A stretch of DNA of 60,171 bases. It comes from a virus. Shown here piece after piece: positions 59,382-60,171 of this stretch. The stretch covers positions 1-60,171 of the IMG/VR virus record IMGVR_UViG_3300042887_002054, one strand, 5' to 3'. The position numbers were made by a program, and so were the translations under genes. The notes beneath the pieces are model-generated. The model was given only the letters and a program-made list of their open reading frames with translations. It made no database searches and was not told the DNA's origin. Each line of letters starts with the position of its first letter. Position 1 is the stretch's first letter.

Positions 59382-59411
59382 AACTTTTAATTTAATTTTT
59401 ATTTAATAACG

Positions 59412-59442
59412 TGAAGATAAGGCACTTTTTAGTGCCTACCAA
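59412..59442 (-). promoter_or_regulatory. Host-type promoter with hairpin-forming spacer
   Basis: Minus-strand TTG (59442-59440), a 20-nt spacer with GGCACT-AAAA-AGTGCC (59421-59436), then TATCTTCA (59419-59412). The ATG is 30 nt downstream. It is parallel to the promoter at 59660-59691. Confidence 0.55.
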
Positions 59443-59443
59443 C

Positions 59444-59638
59444 TTAATCTTCAATTTCAATGTCTGAAGCGAAATTTAAATTTTCTCTATCTACATTTTC
59501 AATAAAACAGTTTACCATTTGTTCTTCATCACTTTTGATCGTGTTACAAAACTGGTTAAATTGTTCATCACTTTCGAAATCGTCTTTGGAAAAAATAACT
59601 TTGTAAGTTACAGTTTGTTTCAATACTAGTTCATTCAT
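59444..59638 (-). CDS. Small acidic protein (64 aa)
   Basis: A 64-residue acidic protein beginning MNELVLKQTVTYKVIFSKDDF, with 'DEQFNQFCNTIKSDEEQMVNCFIENVD'. No family recognised. It has its own strong host-type promoter. Confidence 0.6.
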   Translation of the reverse strand: MNELVLKQTVTYKVIFSKDDFESDEQFNQFCNTIKSDEEQMVNCFIENVDRENLNFASDIEIED

Positions 59639-59659
59639 ATTTTAATGTTTTAATTAACA

Positions 59660-59691
59660 CAAAGATAAGGTAGGTACTTTGACCTACCAAA
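59660..59691 (-). promoter_or_regulatory. Strong host-type promoter with palindromic spacer
   Basis: Minus-strand TTTG (59691-59688), a 20-nt spacer and TATCTTTG (59667-59660), an exact match to the Bacteroidetes TAnnTTTG box. The spacer with one flanking base forms GGTAGGT-CAAAGT-ACCTACC. The ATG at 59638 is 21 nt away. Confidence 0.7.
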
Positions 59692-59693
59692 AC

Positions 59694-59957
59694 TTATACA
59701 TCACCTAAGTTAATAATTACTACTTTAGGTCCAATATAAGTTTCTTCACCTGTTTCTTCATCTTCCTCATAACATTCATCCCACTCCATTTCAGAATCAT
59801 CAACCCCAGAATAACCACTATCATCAAACGGTGTATCTAAACTAATAGATTTAATGGGTGATTTGTAAGTGAAGTCTGATGGGTCAGTTGACTGACATAA
59901 AACTTGGGTTTGAGGATCAAATGTGTTTAATTGATCGATTAATTCTTTAACTGTCAT
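59694..59957 (-). CDS. Small acidic protein (87 aa)
   Basis: The protein starts MTVKELIDQLNTFDPQTQVLCQSTD, the 'T-V-x-E-L-I-x-x-L' opening common in small phage proteins of unknown function. It continues as a very acidic loop (DDSEMEWDECYEEDEETGEE) and ends in a beta strand (KVVIINLGDV). Preceded by TTTG-N20-TATATTGA. Confidence 0.7.
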   Translation of the reverse strand: MTVKELIDQLNTFDPQTQVLCQSTDPSDFTYKSPIKSISLDTPFDDSGYSGVDDSEMEWDECYEEDEETGEETYIGPKVVIINLGDV

Positions 59958-59979
59958 ATTTTAATGTTTTAATTATACA

Positions 59980-60011
59980 TCAATATACACATATAATTTT
60001 GACACTACAAA
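59980..60011 (-). promoter_or_regulatory. Host-type promoter for the 87-aa gene
   Basis: Minus-strand TTTG (60011-60008), exactly 20 nt, then TATATTGA (59987-59980), followed by TGTATAA. The ATG at 59957 is 22 nt downstream. The -33 box overlaps the stop of the next upstream frame. Confidence 0.65.
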
Positions 60012-60157
60012 TAAACATGTTGATTTACTTTATGCAGACTACTTACTCTCAACTCACGGTACCAGGCGAATTCGTCTGGGCGATCAGCTGGGTCACTAGT
60101 AGTGAACGATACTCGCGTACCGTACTCCAAGTTGATCGGCTCACCTTGCACTCGCAT
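60005..60157 (-). CDS. Small protein at the right edge (at least 50 aa)
   Basis: A frame ending at TAG (60005-60007) contains MRVQGEPINLEYGTRVS followed by 'RPDEFAWYRELRVSSLHKV'. It remains open to the window edge, so the ATG at 60157 may not be the real start. The aromatic/charged composition looks coding. A TATATTCG sequence just before the ATG resembles the neighbouring -7 boxes. No family recognised. Confidence 0.5.
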   Translation of the reverse strand: MRVQGEPINLEYGTRVSFTTSDPADRPDEFAWYRELRVSSLHKVNQHVYL

Positions 60158-60171
60158 CCCGAATATAAACG

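Overview
This window reads as about 60 kb from the genome of a large tailed phage of the T4-like (contractile-tail myovirus) lineage. Every convincing gene lies on the minus strand, so transcription runs from high to low coordinates. The DNA is AT-rich. Genes are packed with frequent 1-base (TAATG) or 4-base (ATGA) overlaps. No tRNA, integrase, insertion sequence or CRISPR array was recognised. The host is probably a member of the Bacteroidota: several small genes at the right end carry promoters of the form TTTG-N19/20-TAnnTTnR, close to the Bacteroidetes consensus TTTG/TAnnTTTG, and clear Shine-Dalgarno sites are rare. The host is an inference.

Layout in transcription order. (1) 60.2-56.8 kb: small genes of mostly unknown function, richer in G+C, with host-type promoters and one palindrome-rich gap. 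(2) 56.6-55.3 kb: two small proteins and a gp55-like late sigma factor. (3) 55.3-47.4 kb: baseplate and tail genes (gp5-like hub/spike, hydrophobic structural protein, gp25, gp6, GH19 lysozyme, further tail proteins). (4) 47.4-31.9 kb: an 1835-residue tail protein, then a surface module in which two adhesin-like proteins with (Thr-x)n repeats and two related small structural proteins flank three glycosyltransferase/methyltransferase genes. (5) 31.9-29.7 kb: GIY-YIG-like nuclease, gp61-like primase, RecB/Cas4-like nuclease. (6) 29.7-18.0 kb: mostly proteins that begin with a short amphipathic leader ending in (L/I)-x-E. (7) 17.4-13.3 kb: FAD oxidoreductase, P-loop kinase and small proteins. (8) 13.2-1.1 kb: terminase gp17, portal gp20, prohead proteins, protease gp21, scaffold gp22, major capsid gp23 and PhoH. 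A gp13-like neck gene runs off the left edge.

The most interesting signal is the leader family. About seventeen proteins start with peptides such as MIKLLDILKE, MIKLSDLLSE, MNRLQQLAGILIE or MKLSEVREVIRQVIAE. In T4, prohead cores are filled with internal proteins carrying a short N-terminal capsid-targeting sequence that gp21 removes after (L/I)-x-E; some are then injected with the DNA (Alt ADP-ribosyltransferase, IPI). The present set includes an ART-like protein, a zeta-toxin-like kinase, a PD-(D/E)xK-like nuclease, a nucleotidyltransferase-metallopeptidase fusion and a 1002-residue protein. I infer that this is a large arsenal of capsid-packaged, protease-matured proteins. Two further signals are a recurrent ATATTTATA box upstream of many late genes, which may be the phage late promoter, and the (T-x)n adhesins next to a glycosylation cassette.
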